A stretch of DNA of 64,000 nt from Platanthera guangdongensis (GCA_039583875.1 CM077166.1:79482564-79546563); one strand, 5' to 3'; positions 1-11,905 are shown, numbered from the stretch's first letter. Notes: a model not told the origin generated them from the letters alone. A program made the numbers and translations.

Positions 1-438
1 ATTTTTTTGGTTTTTTAGTGGTTAGATTTTTTTGGTTTTTAGTTTTTAGATTTTTTTGAGAGTTTTTAGTTGTTTAGATTTTTTTAGTTTTTAGAGTTTT
101 TAGACTTTTTAGTATTTTCACAAAAAATAAAGAATTGTTTTTGTAGATTTTATAGTTTTTTGATTTTTTTTGTGGTTTTATAGTTTTTTCATATTTTTAG
201 TGTTATAGTTTTTTTAAAATTTTTTTTTGAAAACAACGCTATTTCATTTTTGTGTTTTTTATAGATAAATATATATATGAAATAATAAGTATAAAATAAA
301 CTCTCTTTTTTTTCTTTAAATTTTTTTAAGTAGTTTTTTTATTATTATTATTATTTTGTTGGCCATTTGTTTTATATATATAAATAAAAATAGGTAAAAT
401 TAATAGTTTTCTAGAGTTCGAAATAACAATACATAGAA

Positions 439-456
439 TCCCCGACAACGGCGCCA
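439..456 (-). other. Outer tRNA-Asp primer-binding-site copy, unit 1
   Basis: The plus strand reads TCCCCGACAACGGCGCCA, the 3' end of plant tRNA-Asp with one mismatch (canonical TCCCCGGCAACGGCGCCA), so the minus strand is a PBS. It lies about 42 bp farther from the LTR than the inner copy and is the better match of the two in this unit. Confidence 0.8.
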
Positions 457-480
457 AAAACTTCATTGGATTTCATTAAG

Positions 481-498
481 TCCCCGACAACGATGCCA
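481..498 (-). other. Inner tRNA-Asp primer-binding site, unit 1
   Basis: TCCCCGACAACGATGCCA on the plus strand is a mutated tRNA-Asp 3' end six bases from the LTR edge at 505. This is the position expected for the functional PBS of a minus-strand Athila-type element. Confidence 0.8.
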
Positions 499-1479
499 AA
501 AACTTGATGAGGGTTAAACTCCAAAAATTATTTAGGACACACGGCGCCCCGAGCGGTTTATTTAGAAAAGGCAGATTTGGTTTTATTTAGGAAGACGGGG
601 CGCGCAGATTTATTATTTGGATATAAAATAGTTGAAATCGAGTTTTAATGAAAGGAGACAAGTGCACATATCGCGTGTAGTACAGAATATTCCGGTGAGA
701 AATATCAGGGTCGTATTGTTTTCGGGGTCAGGTTGATTATTTCTACTCTTCCCTGGAGGGGACTATTATTTTACCGAAAATTATCTTGTCGGGATATTAT
801 TTATATAAATAAAAGAGCGGAAAATAAAAGCATTAAAATGGAGCTGTTGAATAACTTAGCGCAACTGTATCTAAAAGAATTTGAACTAAAATAATCTTTT
901 AATAAAAAGAGATCCTAAATTTCAAATTAATTAAGGCAGAGATTTGGTCGTGGAGGTTCCACAAAAATGAGCTCACCTATCTCTAGAACTATCGCTCACC
1001 TGAACATTAAAACTATTCGACCAGGCTCTCATCCGACGAAGGATTCCTCTTAATGCCGCATTAAGCTAAGAACCCCGGTATTGGGTGGGGAACCCAATCC
1101 GATAGAATTCCGCGCCTCCTCTCTCGAGGGTTAGTGCAGAACTTCCTTTACCCGGAGGTGATCGGTACATACGCACGGCCTCTCGGCTAGCTAGCGTATG
1201 AACTACGAAAATAGATCCACACATCGATATGTGGTTCTACGGGTCGTAAACCCGAGGCAAACCTTAAGTAATTTAATTAATTAGAAAAACAAGACCTTTA
1301 ATTATTTAAAGAAATTTTATCTGTCCCAATGCTCTTCTATACCGAGGGCTAAGAACGGTTATCCACTCATCAGAATGGGGATGGTTTGCAGAAAGAAAGC
1401 AGTAAAGTCAAAGCAAAAAATGAATGTAGTAAAAAAAGCAGTAAATGAAAGCAGTAAAGAAAGCAGTAAATTGCGATTC

Positions 1480-2215
1480 CAACTCAAGTGAGTAGGCGAG
1501 AAATGAAAGCAAAAAATTGAGAGCCCTACTCAAATGAGTATGCGGGAAATGAAAGCGAATCCTACTCAAACGAGTAGGAGAAAATAAGTGCACACACGCA
1601 TGCACTCTACAGAAATGAAAACGCACACACTCTACAGAAATGAAAACACACTCACTCACTCTATAGAAAGTAAACACACACACTCTACATGAAATAAAAC
1701 ACACACTCACTCTAATGAAAATGAAAACACATGCATACACTCTACATAAAGTAAAACACATACTCACTATGCACAAAATAAAAACACACACACACACACA
1801 CTACTGAAATGAAAACACACGCACACACTCTACATGAATGAAAAAAAGCGATAAATACAATCTCATACACACAAGCACAGAAGCGAAAATGCGAAAAAAA
1901 TGTGATCTAAAAATTAAAACAACTACATTTCTACCACTAGAATGTGGTAAAAATGCATAAAAGACAAAAAAAATAAAGGAGCAAAAAGTTTTGAAAATAA
2001 AAGTAAAAAGAAAGTGTTCGAAAAATTAAAACGACTACATTTCTACCGCTAAAATGCGATAGAAATGCATAAAAAGAAGACAAAAAAATTAAATAAGCAA
2101 AACAGTTTTTGAAATAAAAGCAAAAATTTAAGTGTTTGAAAAATTAAAACGATTACAAATCCAATCTTATAACTCCATAAATGTGCGTAAAAAGTGGAAA
2201 TAAAGTTAAGAAGAA
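1480..2215. repeat. Three successive minisatellite blocks in LTR 1
   Basis: About 1480-1590 holds roughly 35-bp units around ACTCAAACGAGTAGGCGGG. About 1600-1830 holds 25-30-bp units of the form CTCTACAGAAATGAAAACACAC with CA runs. About 1908-2210 holds three copies of a ~115-bp A-rich unit with TTTCTACCGCTAGAATGCGATAGAAATGCATAAA or close variants (split here only by variation). The same three blocks occur in order in the other LTRs with different copy numbers. Confidence 0.75.
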
Positions 2216-2730
2216 ACGAAAAGTTTAACAACCTAAACGAGAAAATCTAAGTTAGAGAAAAATGAAAAACACTTTAAAAATATTTTTACGGATTTATAGG
2301 AATGAATAAGAAGAAATAAAAACCTAAGTCTAAATGAGGCTAAGGAAAAACTACAATAAAAACTAAACTATATAAAAGAAAACCTATAGATAAAGTAAAA
2401 ATGAATTGAAAACATAAAAAGAACAAGTTATTCTCATACACACACACACAAATAAAAAAATAAAATAAGAAAAACAAAAGAAAAAAATAAGATTGCATAA
2501 GGAAGGGCGCTCAGATGCATTCCAAAACCATATAGAGAGAAGAAAAAAAATATTTTATTAAGTAATTGAATGAGTTACAAAGACACTGAAACAAAAGCTA
2601 AGGAGAGGAGGAGAAAATAACCTTACAAGGCTTTGGAATACATCAAGCAACACAACCCCTAGACAAAATGGTTCAAAAAGAGGAACAGGAATTCATACAA
2701 AAAATTTCAATTTATAGGCAAAATTTTCAA

Positions 2731-3183
2731 GGTACACGCCCTATGTCACGGGCGTGTAAAGGGGGAGTGTAAGTAGTATTCATGATGTGATCCAGAGGAC
2801 TGACGGCTGGTTTGACTTTGCAGCTGTACACGTGGAAGGTCACAAGCGTGACTCTGCTGACACGGGCGTGTAGCATGGGCATGTCCAGTAGGTCGATCTA
2901 GGGACGAAGTCGTGTCAATAAGCCGTCGACGACGTCTTGTCGGGCCAGGTGGAGAAGTCATGCCCTTGTCGCATCTTGATATGGGCGTGTCAGTCGGGTC
3001 GACGAACTTCGAGCACCAAATCGTCGAGGCATGACACGGGGCGTGGTCACGACCATGTCATATTGGACACGGGCGTGTACTTGGGCGTGTCTTGAATTTT
3101 CTTTGAATGCGGGTGATTTTACTGGACTTGAAGTTTACACGCCCAGGTCACAGGCGTGACCTGAAGTACACGAGCGTGTAACA
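2731..3183. repeat. Cluster of CACGGGCGTG-type palindromic motifs, LTR 1
   Basis: A GC-rich island in an AT-rich LTR. It contains many variants of ACACGGGCGTGT, ACACGCCC and GTGACACGGGGCGTG, each an inverted repeat around a GG or CC centre. The same motif family fills the LTRs of the TR-GAG element at 25374-31087. Function unknown; a U3 regulatory array is possible. Confidence 0.7.
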
Positions 3184-3351
3184 TGAAATTTGGACAATTT
3201 CTAGACAATTTCAGAAAAATAAAATAAATTAAGTTAGAATAAAATTTATAAAAAGAAGCATTTTATTGAACAAAATTAACTAAAAATAACAGAAACGATC
3301 AATGACAATTTAAATAAACTACATAAAAATACCTAAATTTACAACTTATCA

Positions 3352-3396
3352 AATACTCCCAAACTTAAGCTTTTGCTATTCCAGAGCAAAATTTGG
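3352..3396 (-). promoter_or_regulatory. LTR-adjacent polypurine tract with hairpin
   Basis: Minus-strand CTTAAGTTTGGGAGTATT abuts the LTR start (TGATAAGTTG), and upstream of it is an inverted repeat TTTTGCT...AGCAAAA (3371-3391). Equivalent tracts in units 2 and 3 read CTTAAGTATGGGGGTATT. The position fits the primer for plus-strand DNA synthesis. Confidence 0.65.
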
Positions 3397-4844
3397 AGAT
3401 ATATACTTATAAGGAACTAAAGAAATCCTAAGTTTAGCTACCGTTTGAATTAACTGAATGAAAGATCTAAATAAACATCTATGGTATAAGATTTAAATCC
3501 TAAATTATGACAAAAATTTAAATAAATGAAGAGTTTCAGCTAAAAACTTTAGATATAATCAAATTGATAGCAAAAATTATTATTTGTTAGGTTAACAAAA
3601 ATAGATTGAATTTATGAAAACTTAGCTTATAAGAATTAAAGGAAATAATTCAATTTACAAATTATGCACTCAAAAAGATTTTAAAATTAAATCTAGAATA
3701 ATTTGAAATTGGCAGAGGGGGATGTTGAGGTTTATGAAGAGGGCTTTGGTTTAAAGGTGAGGTATATTTTTTCGCTCAAACCTCTAGTGAATTTTTTTTT
3801 GAATGTGGATGTTTAGGAAAACGAAATCTTATTTTCCATAACATATAAATTTTTTTAACAATTTCATAATATCCCAATATATATGTATAGGAGTAATGAA
3901 TTGTATCCTCTTACTCTGTAACATATAATCTTTTAAAATATTGGATGCCTATGTTTACGGAATAAAATCTTATTTTCATTGAATCTTTTAAGAATCAAAA
4001 TCATGTGAAGTCAGACATGAAAAAAAGGAGATAGGTTTTTCAGAAAGAAAACTAGGTTTAATAAACAACCTTTTGAGAGTAACCTTTATAAATTAAACGT
4101 TCATATATTTCAAAAAAAGCTTGGAGTAAACATAATTGAAATCTAAGGTTGTTATTTTCTAACAAAATAAATGTGCAACTATTTAGATAAGTTAGAAGCG
4201 GTGCTGAAAACATGTACCTTATCTAAATAAAAAAATAAAGCATAAGAAATTCTTTAAAACTTAACCCCAGATATGTAAATCTATCGATCTCAAATTAATA
4301 AACGAATAGTAAACAAAGAATTGTTAAAATTCCCTTAAAATTAAATAAACAACTAGATTTTTAGAGAGCGAAAAGGGAATAAGAATGAGATATTCGATTT
4401 ATTTGTTACATAATAAACAATTTTTGGGATTTTTAAGGTTTTTATCTCTTTTTTGTATTTTTGATTTATTATCTTACTTTGAATTTTACAGTTATTGTCT
4501 TTTTTTTGGATTTTTGGAGTTTCTAATTTTTTTAGATTTTTTATTTATTTTTTTTATTAATTTTTTATTTTGTAATAAGTTATTTACAAGAAAGGGGAAA
4601 GAAAGAGGTGTTATTTACAAAGAAGAGAGGGGGCAAAGAGAAAGATTTTTTTACAAAAATTTACAAAGTAAAAACAACAAATTTTTTGAATTTTTGTTTT
4701 AAAAGTTTTTTTGTGATTTTTTGTGTTTTATGAATTTTTTAAAGTTTTTGATTATAAAAACAAGCAAAATATTTTTTTGAAGTTTTATGCATTTTTTGTA
4801 TTTTTGCTAAGTGTAGAATATAAAAAGTGCAGAATAGGAAAACA

Positions 4845-4880
4845 CACCATACTTAAATCCAACAATGTCCCCAATATTGC
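4845..4880 (-). promoter_or_regulatory. Second PPT-like tract with hairpin, unit 1
   Basis: About 1.5 kb inside the internal region the minus strand repeats the same design: an inverted repeat (4860-4879, imperfect here) followed by TTTAAGTATGG. In units 2 and 3 the equivalents are at 10441-10479 and 15962-16002. In unit 3 the stem CAACATTG/CAATGTTG is perfect. It could be a central polypurine tract or the relic of an older LTR edge. Confidence 0.5.
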
Positions 4881-5759
4881 AATCTAAGAATGCAGAACGA
4901 TAATAAACAAAATACAATATATACAAAAATAAAAAGGGAGGGTAGAAGCTTACCTGAGACGAGGTCGTGGAGGCTCGGGTTGAAACCCTACATTATTAAT
5001 AACAAATGAAAAAAAAATAACAGAAAAATGAAAAAGATAAATTCGGCCAAACATTTGCGGGCGCTGGGGGCAAGTGTGGGTGGGACTCGTAAGTTAACGT
5101 CTTAGCTATATGAGCGCAACAGAAATGCGATCCCTTAGTGCTTACAAAAGCGTTAAGCGTGCCAAAGCGAAAAAAAGAGAGATATAATATTTAATTATAG
5201 AAAAATTTTATGTATTTCAAGTGTTTATTATTTTTTTGGTAAATAAAATAAGTTAAAACAAATCATATAGATGGAATATTTTTGTGATTTTTTAGGAGGA
5301 GAAATTTTTTTGCGATAAATTTTTAATAACAAATTATTATATATATTATTTTTGAAAAGTAGTTTTTTATTTTTTGTTGGTTTTTAGGTAGGTTTTTTAG
5401 TTTTTTGGTTTTTTAGTTGTTTAGGTTTTATAAGTTTTTAATTTTTTAGATTTTTTGTTGCTTTTAAGTTTCTTAGATTTTTTGGTTTTTTAGTGGTTAG
5501 ATTTTTTTTGGTTTTTAGTTTTTAGATTTTTTTGAGAGTTTTTAGTTTTTTTAAATTTTTTAGTTTTTAAAGTTTTTAGATTTTTTTAGTTTTTTAGTGT
5601 TTTCATAAAAAATAAGGAATTTTTTTTATATTTTATAGTTTTTCCATTTTTTTAGTGTCTAGATTTTTTTGTGGTTTTATAGTTTTTCCAAGATTTTAGT
5701 GTTATATTTTTTTAAAATTTTTTTTGGAAACAAAGCTATTTCATTTTTGTGTTTTTTTT

Positions 5760-5762
<3 letters not shown>

Positions 5763-5814
<52 letters not shown>
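5763..5814. repeat. (TA)n microsatellite
   Basis: An uninterrupted TA run of about 26 dinucleotides in the leader of unit 2. It is much shorter or absent at the same place in the other units. Confidence 0.95.
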
Positions 5815-5819
<5 letters not shown>

Positions 5820-5975
5820 TAATAAGTATAAAATAAACTCTTTTTTTTAAGTTTTTTTAAGTAGTTTTATTATTATTATTATTATTATTATTTTGTTGCC
5901 CATTTTTTATATGTATATAAATAAAAATATGTAAAATTAATAGATTTCCAGAGTTCGAAATAACAACACGTAGAA

Positions 5976-6036
5976 TCCCCGGCAACGGCGCCAAAAACTT
6001 GATTGAATTTCATCAAAGTCCCCGGCAATGGTGCCA
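5976..6036 (-). other. Doubled tRNA-Asp primer-binding site, unit 2
   Basis: The outer copy (5976-5993) is TCCCCGGCAACGGCGCCA, a perfect 18-base match to the plant tRNA-Asp 3' end. The inner copy (6019-6036) has two changes (TCCCCGGCAATGGTGCCA). Both are followed by AAAACNTGAT, as at the LTR border. Confidence 0.85.
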
Positions 6037-7014
6037 AAAACGTGATGAGTTAAAACTCAAAAAATTATTTCGGACACTCGACGCCCCAGGCAGTTTATTT
6101 AGAAAAGGTGGATTTGGTTTTATTTAGGAAGACGAGGCGCGCAGATTTATTATTTGGATATAAAACAGTTAAAATCGAGTTTTAACGAAAGGAGGCAAGT
6201 GCACCTATCTAGTATAGTACATGATATTCCGGTGAGGAATATCGGGGTCGTATTGTTCTCGTGGTCGCGTTGATTATTTCTACTCTTCCCTGCAAGGGAC
6301 TATTATTTTACCGAAAATTATCTTGTCGGGATATTATTTATATATATAAAAGAGCGGAAAATAAAAGCATTAAAATGGAGCCGATGAATAACTTAGCGCA
6401 ACTGTATCTGAAAGAATTTGAACTAAAATAAACTTTTAATAAAAAGAGATCCTAAATTTCAAATTAATTAAGGCGGAGACTTGGCTGTGGAGGTTCGACA
6501 AAAATGAGCTCACCCATCTCTAGGACTATCTCTCACCTGAATATTAAGACTATTCGACCAGGCTCTCGTTCGACGAAAGATTCCTCTTAATGCCTACATT
6601 ACGCTAAGAACACCGCTATTGGGTGGGGAACCCAATCTGGTAGAATTTCGCGCCTCCTCTCTCGAGGGTTAGTGCGGAACTCCCTTTACCCTGAGGTGAT
6701 CGGTCCATACACACGACCTCTCACCTAGCTAGGAAATGGACTACGGAAATAGAGCCCGCACATCGATATGTGGTTCTACGCATCGTAAACCCGCGACAAA
6801 CCTTAAGTATTATAATTAATTAGAAAAACATGACCTTTAATTATTTAAAGCGATTTTATCTGTCCCAATGTTCATCGATACTGAGGGCTAAGAGCGGTTA
6901 GACACTCATCGGAATGGGGACGGCTTGCGGAAAGAAAACAGTAAAATCAAAGCGAAAAATGAAAGCACTAAAAAAAACAGTAAATGAAAGCAGTAAAGAA
7001 AGCAGTAAATTGCG

Positions 7015-7322
7015 AGTCCTACTCAAACGAGTAGGCAGGAAATGAAAGCAGAAAATTATGAGTCCCACTTAAACGAGTAGGCGGGAAATGAAAGCGAGTG
7101 TTACATAAATGAGTTGGAGAAAATAAATGCACACACACACACACACACTCTACAGAAATGAAAACGTACAAAGTCTACAGAAATGGAAACACACTCACTC
7201 ACTCTACAGAAATTAAACGCACACACTATACATGAAATAAAACAGACACTCACTCTACTGAAAATGAAAACACACGCACACACTCTACATAAAGTAAAAC
7301 ACAAACTCACTCTGCAAAAAAT

Positions 7323-7370
<48 letters not shown>

Positions 7371-7770
7371 CTGAAATGAAAACACACGCACACACTCTAT
7401 AGGAGTGAAAGAAAGCGATGAATACTATCTCATACACATATGCACACAAGAGAAAATACGAAAAACAAAGTGATCTAAAAATTAAAACAACAACATTTCT
7501 ATCTCTAGAATGTGGTAGAAATGCATAAAAAGACAAAATAAAAATTAAAGAAGCAAAATGTTTTTGAAAATAAAAGCATAATGAAAGTGTTCTAAAAATT
7601 AAAATGACTACATTTTTACTGCTAGAATGCGATAGAAATGCATAGAAAAAAGACAGAAAAATTAAATAAGCAAAACGGTTTTTGAAATAAAAGTAAAAAT
7701 TGAAGTGTTTGAAAAATTAAAACGATTATAAATCCATTCTTATAACTCCGTAAAAGTGCATAAAAAGTGG
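7015..7770. repeat. Three minisatellite blocks in LTR 2
   Basis: Same three blocks as in LTR 1. A (CA)n run of about 22 units at 7325-7369 produces Cys/Val-rich or Thr/His-rich false ORFs on both strands. Confidence 0.8.
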
Positions 7771-8309
7771 AAATAAAGTTAAAAAGAAACGAAAAGTTTA
7801 ACAACCTAAACGAGAAAATCTAAGTTAGAGAAAAATGAAAAACACTTTAAAAATATTTTTCTGGATTTATAGGAATGAATAAAAAGCAATAAAAACCTAA
7901 GTCTAAATGCGTCTAAGGAAAAATTACAATAAAAACTAAACTATATAATTGAAAACCTAGAGCTAAACTAAGCAAAAATGAAATTGAAAACATAAAAATA
8001 GCAAGTTATTCTCATACACGCACACACACATAGAAAAATAAAATAAGAAAAACAAAAGAAAAATAAGATTGCATAAGGAAGGGCTCTCAGATGCATTCCA
8101 AAACCATATAAAGAAAAGAAAAAAGCATGTTTTTTAAGTAAAAGAACGAGTTACAAAGATAATAAAACAAAAGCTAAGTAGAGGAGGAGAAAATTCCTTA
8201 ACAAGGCTTTGGAATACATCGAGCAGCACAACCCTGAGACAAAATGGTTCAAAAAGAGGAACATGAATTCATACAGAAAATTTCAATTTATATGCAAAAT
8301 TTTCAAGGT

Positions 8310-8775
8310 ACACACCCTAGGGCATGGGCTGTAAAGGGGCAAGTAAGCACCGTTCATGATGTGATCCAGAGGACTGACGTTTGCTTTGACTTTGCGACTG
8401 TACACGTGGAAGGTCACGGGCGTGACTCTGCTAACACAGACATGTCTCTACTGACACGGGCGTGTAGCATGGGCGTGTCTAGCAGGTCGATCTGCGGACG
8501 ATGTCACGTCAATAAGTCATCGACGACGTGTTGTCGGGCCAGGTGGAGAAGTCACGCCCGTGTCGCATCTTGACACTGGCGTGTCGGTCGGTTCGACGAA
8601 CTTCGAGCGCAAAATTATCGAGGAGTGACACGGGGCGTAGTGATGGCCGTGTATTATTGGACACGGGCGTGTACTTGGGCGTGTCTTGAATTTTCTTTGA
8701 ATGCTGGTGATTTCACTAGATTTGAAGGTTACACGCCCAGGGCACGGGCGTGACCTAAAGTACACGGGCGTGTAA
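8310..8775. repeat. CACGGGCGTG motif cluster, LTR 2
   Basis: Same GC-rich palindromic motif cluster as at 2731-3183. Good copies are GACACGGGCGTGT near 8454 and ACACGGGCGTGT near 8660 and 8762. Confidence 0.7.
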
Positions 8776-8946
8776 CATGAAATTTTGACAATATCTGAAA
8801 AATTTCAGAAAAATAAAATAAATTAAGTTAGAATAAAATTTACAAAAAAGGAGCATTTTATTGAAGAAAATTAACTAAAAATATCAGTAATGAACTACGA
8901 CGACTTAAATAAAGTACGTAAAAATACGTATATTTACAACTTATCA

Positions 8947-11457
8947 AATACCCCCATACTTAAGCTTTTGTTATTACAGAGTAAAAGTTGGAGGTATACT
9001 TATAAGGAATTAAAGAAATTCTAAGTTTAGCTACTGCTTGAATTAACTAAAAGAAATATCTAAATAAACATCTGGGGTATAAGAGTTAAATCCTAAATTA
9101 TGATAAAAATTTAAATAAAGGAAGAGTTTCAGCTAAAAACTTTAGATATAATGAAATCGATAGAAAAAAATTTAGTTGTTAGGTTAACAAAAATATATTG
9201 GATTTATGAAAACTTAGCTTATAAGAATTAACGGAAATAATTTAATTTACAAATTATGCTCTCAAAAAGATTTTAAAATTAAATATAGAATCATTTGAAA
9301 TTTGCGGAGTGGTATGTTGAGGTTTATGAAGAGGGCTTTGGTTTAGAGATGAGGTATAATTTTTCGCTCAAACCTCTAATGAAATTTTTTTGAATGTGGA
9401 TGTTTAGAAAAATGAAATCTTATTTTCCATAACATATAAAATTTTTTATCAACTTCATAATAACCCAATGTATATGTATAGGAGTAATGAATTTTACCCT
9501 TTTACTCCGTATCATATAATCTTTTCAAATATTGGATGCCTATGTTTACAGAATGAAATCTTATTCCCATTGACATAGGATCTTTTAAGGATCAAAATCA
9601 TGTTAAGTCAGACATGAAAAAAGGAGATAGGTTTTTCAGAAAGAAAACTAGGTTTAATAAAAAAAATTTGAGAGCAACATTTGTAAATTAAATGTTCCTA
9701 TATTTTAAAAAAATACTTGGAGTAAACATAATTGAAATCTAAGGTTGTTATTTTCTAATAAAATAAATGTGTAACTATTTAGAAAAGTTGGAAGTGGTCC
9801 TGAAAACATGTACCTTATCAAAATAAAAAAAATAAAGCATAAGAAATTCTTTAAAACTTAAACCTATATATCTAAATCTATCGATCTCCAATTAATAAAC
9901 GAATAGTAAACAAAGAATTAATAAAATTTGCTTATAAATAAACTCGCAACAAGATTTTTGGAGAGCGAAAAAGGGTTAAGAATGAGATATTCAATTTATT
10001 TGTTACATAATAAACAATTTTTGGGATTTTTAGGGTTTTTTATCTCTTTTTTGTATTTTTGATTTTTTTTTGAATTTTAGAGTTATTGTCTTTTTTTTGG
10101 ATTTTTGGAGTTTCTAAATATTTTAGGTTTTTTTAGTTTTTTTTATTTTCATTTTTATAACAAGTTATTTACAAGAAAGAGGAGAGAAAGATGTGTTATT
10201 TATAAAGAAGAGCGAGGGGGGGGGGAAGAGAAAGATTTTTTTATAAAAATTTACAAAGTTAAAACAACATTTTCTTTGAATTTTTGTTTTATAAGTTTTT
10301 TTGTGATTTTTTGTGTTTTATGAATTTTTTTAGTTTTTGATTATAAAAACAGGCAATATTTTTTTTTTGAAGTTTTTAGGTTTTATGCATTTTTTTGTAT
10401 TTTTGCTAAGTGAAGAATATAAAAGGTGCAGAATAGAAAAACACCCCCATACTTAAATCCAACATTATCCCCATTGTTGCAATCTAAGTAAGCAGAACGA
10501 TAATAGACAAAATACAATATGTATAAAAAAAAGGAGGGTAGAAGCTTCCCTGAGAAGAGGTCGGGGAGGATCGGGTTGAAACTCTGCATTATTAATAAAA
10601 AAGGAAAGAAAAAAAATAGAAAAATGAAAAGATAAATTCGGCCAAAAGTTTACGGGCGGTAGGGGCAAGTGTTGGTGGGACTCGTAAGTTAACGTCTTAG
10701 CTATATGAGCGCAATAGAAATGCGATCACCTAGCGCTTACAATAGCGTTAGTGTGTCGAAGCAAAAAAAGAGAGATATAATAATTAATTATAAAATTTTT
10801 TTTTATATTTCAAGTGTTTATTATTTTTTGGTAAAAATGTTTTTGGATTTTTGAAAATAAATAAAACAAGTTAAAGCAAATCATATAGACGGAATGCTTT
10901 TGTTGTTTTTTAGGAGGGGTAATTTTTTTTGCTATAGATTTTTAATAACAAATTATTATATATATTATTTTTAAGTAGTTTTTTAATTTTTTTGTTGGTT
11001 TTTAGGTAGATTTTTTAGTTTTTTTTAGTTGTTTAGGTTTTATATGTTTTAAGTTTTTTAGATTTTTTGTTGTTTTAAGTTTTTTAGATTTTTTTGGTTT
11101 TTTAGTGGTTAGATTTTTTTTGGTTTTTAGTTTTTAGATTTTTTTGAGTGTTTTTAGTTTTTTAGAGTTTTTAGATTTTTTAGTTTTGTAGTGTTTTCAT
11201 AAAAAATAAGGAAAAACTTTTTATACATTTTATAGTTTTTCCATTTTTTTAGTGTTTAGATTTTTTTGTGGTTTTATAGTTTTTTCAAGTCTTTAGTGTT
11301 ATAGTTTTTTTAAAAAAGTTTTTGGAAACAACGCCCTTTCATTTTTGTGTTTTTATTATAGATAAATATATATATATAAATAATAAGTTTAAAATAAACT
11401 CTCTTTTTTTCTTTAAGTTTTTAAAGCAATTTTATTATTATTATTATTTTATTGGCC

Positions 11458-11502
<45 letters not shown>

Positions 11503-11614
11503 GGTAAAATTAATAGATTTCCAGAGTTCGAAATAACAACACGTAGAATCCCCAACAACGTCGCTAAAAACTTGATTGGGTTTCATCAAGTCCCCGACAA
11601 CGACACCAAAAACT
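8947..11614 (-). mobile_element. Athila-like array, internal region 2 (non-coding)
   Basis: A 2668-bp homologue of 3352-6042. It has the LTR-adjacent PPT at 8947-8966, the second PPT/hairpin at 10441-10479, the T-rich repeat at about 10980-11310 and (TA)n at 11461-11492. There is no recognisable protein domain. The minus-strand ORF at 10383-10589 reads across the hairpin/PPT and is not credible as a gene. Confidence 0.7.
11549..11608 (-). other. Doubled tRNA-Asp primer-binding site, unit 3
   Basis: Outer copy 11549-11566 (TCCCCAACAACGTCGCTA, decayed) and inner copy 11591-11608 (TCCCCGACAACGACACCA). Spacing is 42 bp, as in the other units. Confidence 0.8.
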
Positions 11615-11904
11615 TGATGGAGGTTAAAACTACAAAAATTATTTAGGACACGCGCCGCCTCAAGCGGTTTATTTATAAAAGGCAGATTTTGTTTTATTTA
11701 GGAAGACGGGGCGCGCAGATTTATTATTTGGACATAAAACAGTTGAAATCGAGTTTTAACGAAAGGAGACAAGTGCACCAATTGCGTGTAGTGCGGGATA
11801 TTTCGGTGAGAAATATCAGGGTCGTATTGTTCTCGGGGTCGGGTTGATTATTTCTACTCTTCCCTAGAGATGACTATTATTTTATTGAAAATTATCTTGT
11901 CGGG

Positions 11905-11905
<1 letters not shown>

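Larger units (their letters stand above)
1..504 (-). mobile_element. Athila-like array, internal region 0 (PBS-proximal end only)
   Basis: Non-coding. It matches the PBS-side end of the later internal regions (for example 5540-6042). Positions 1-230 are a degenerate T-rich repeat of TTTTTAG-type units, followed by an AT-rich stretch with short TA and TTA runs and then the doubled tRNA-Asp primer-binding site. Because the PBS is read on the minus strand, this is the leader just downstream of the 5' LTR at 505-3351. No ORF of note on either strand. Confidence 0.75.
505..3351 (-). mobile_element. Athila-like LTR 1 (complete)
   Basis: On the plus strand it begins TGATGAGGG next to the PBS and ends ACAACTTATCA next to a C-rich tract (the polypurine tract on the minus strand). 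The minus-strand LTR therefore has TGAT...ATCA termini and is 2847 bp long. In plus order it holds a stretch conserved in all copies (about 540-1370), GAGTAGG minisatellites, CA-rich minisatellites, a ~115-bp A-rich repeat and a cluster of CACGGGCGTG motifs. Weak ORFs inside it are low-complexity artefacts. It shares its whole layout with the LTRs at 6043, 11615 and 17132. Confidence 0.8.
3352..6042 (-). mobile_element. Athila-like array, internal region 1 (non-coding)
   Basis: It lies between LTR 1 and LTR 2. On the minus strand it would run from the doubled PBS (5976-6036) through a T/A-rich leader to the polypurine tract at 3352-3370. I find no gag, protease, RT or integrase on either strand. 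The ORF at 4385-4702 is a run of Phe, Leu and Ile from low-complexity DNA. A second PPT-like tract preceded by a hairpin lies at about 4845-4880, the leader has (TA)n at 5763-5814, and TTTTTAG-type repeats span about 5375-5760. This is the structure of a LARD-like non-autonomous derivative. Confidence 0.7.
6043..8946 (-). mobile_element. Athila-like LTR 2 (complete)
   Basis: A 2904-bp LTR with the same ends as LTR 1 (TGATGAG... and ...ACTTATCA). It contains GAGTAGG units at about 7015-7115, CA-rich units at about 7120-7410, the 115-bp repeat at about 7470-7770, and CACGGGCGTG motifs at about 8310-8775. By eye it is close to LTR 1 over its whole length, with many substitutions and small indels. 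Confidence 0.8.

Noticed and set aside
439..498. tRNA-Asp gene
   Set aside because: Only the 3' 18 bases of tRNA-Asp are present, next to an LTR border; no anticodon or D arms. It is a primer-binding site.
4385..4702. Phe/Leu-rich 105-aa ORF resembling a membrane protein
   Set aside because: It lies in T-rich low-complexity DNA. The sister units at about 10000, 15500 and 21080 have frameshifts at the same place.
7101..7536. Cys/Val-rich and Thr/His-rich ORFs on both strands (also at 1408-1797, 12618-13049, 18298-18627)
   Set aside because: They are (CA)n and CTCTACAGAAATG minisatellites read in frame; lengths differ between units and no domain is present.
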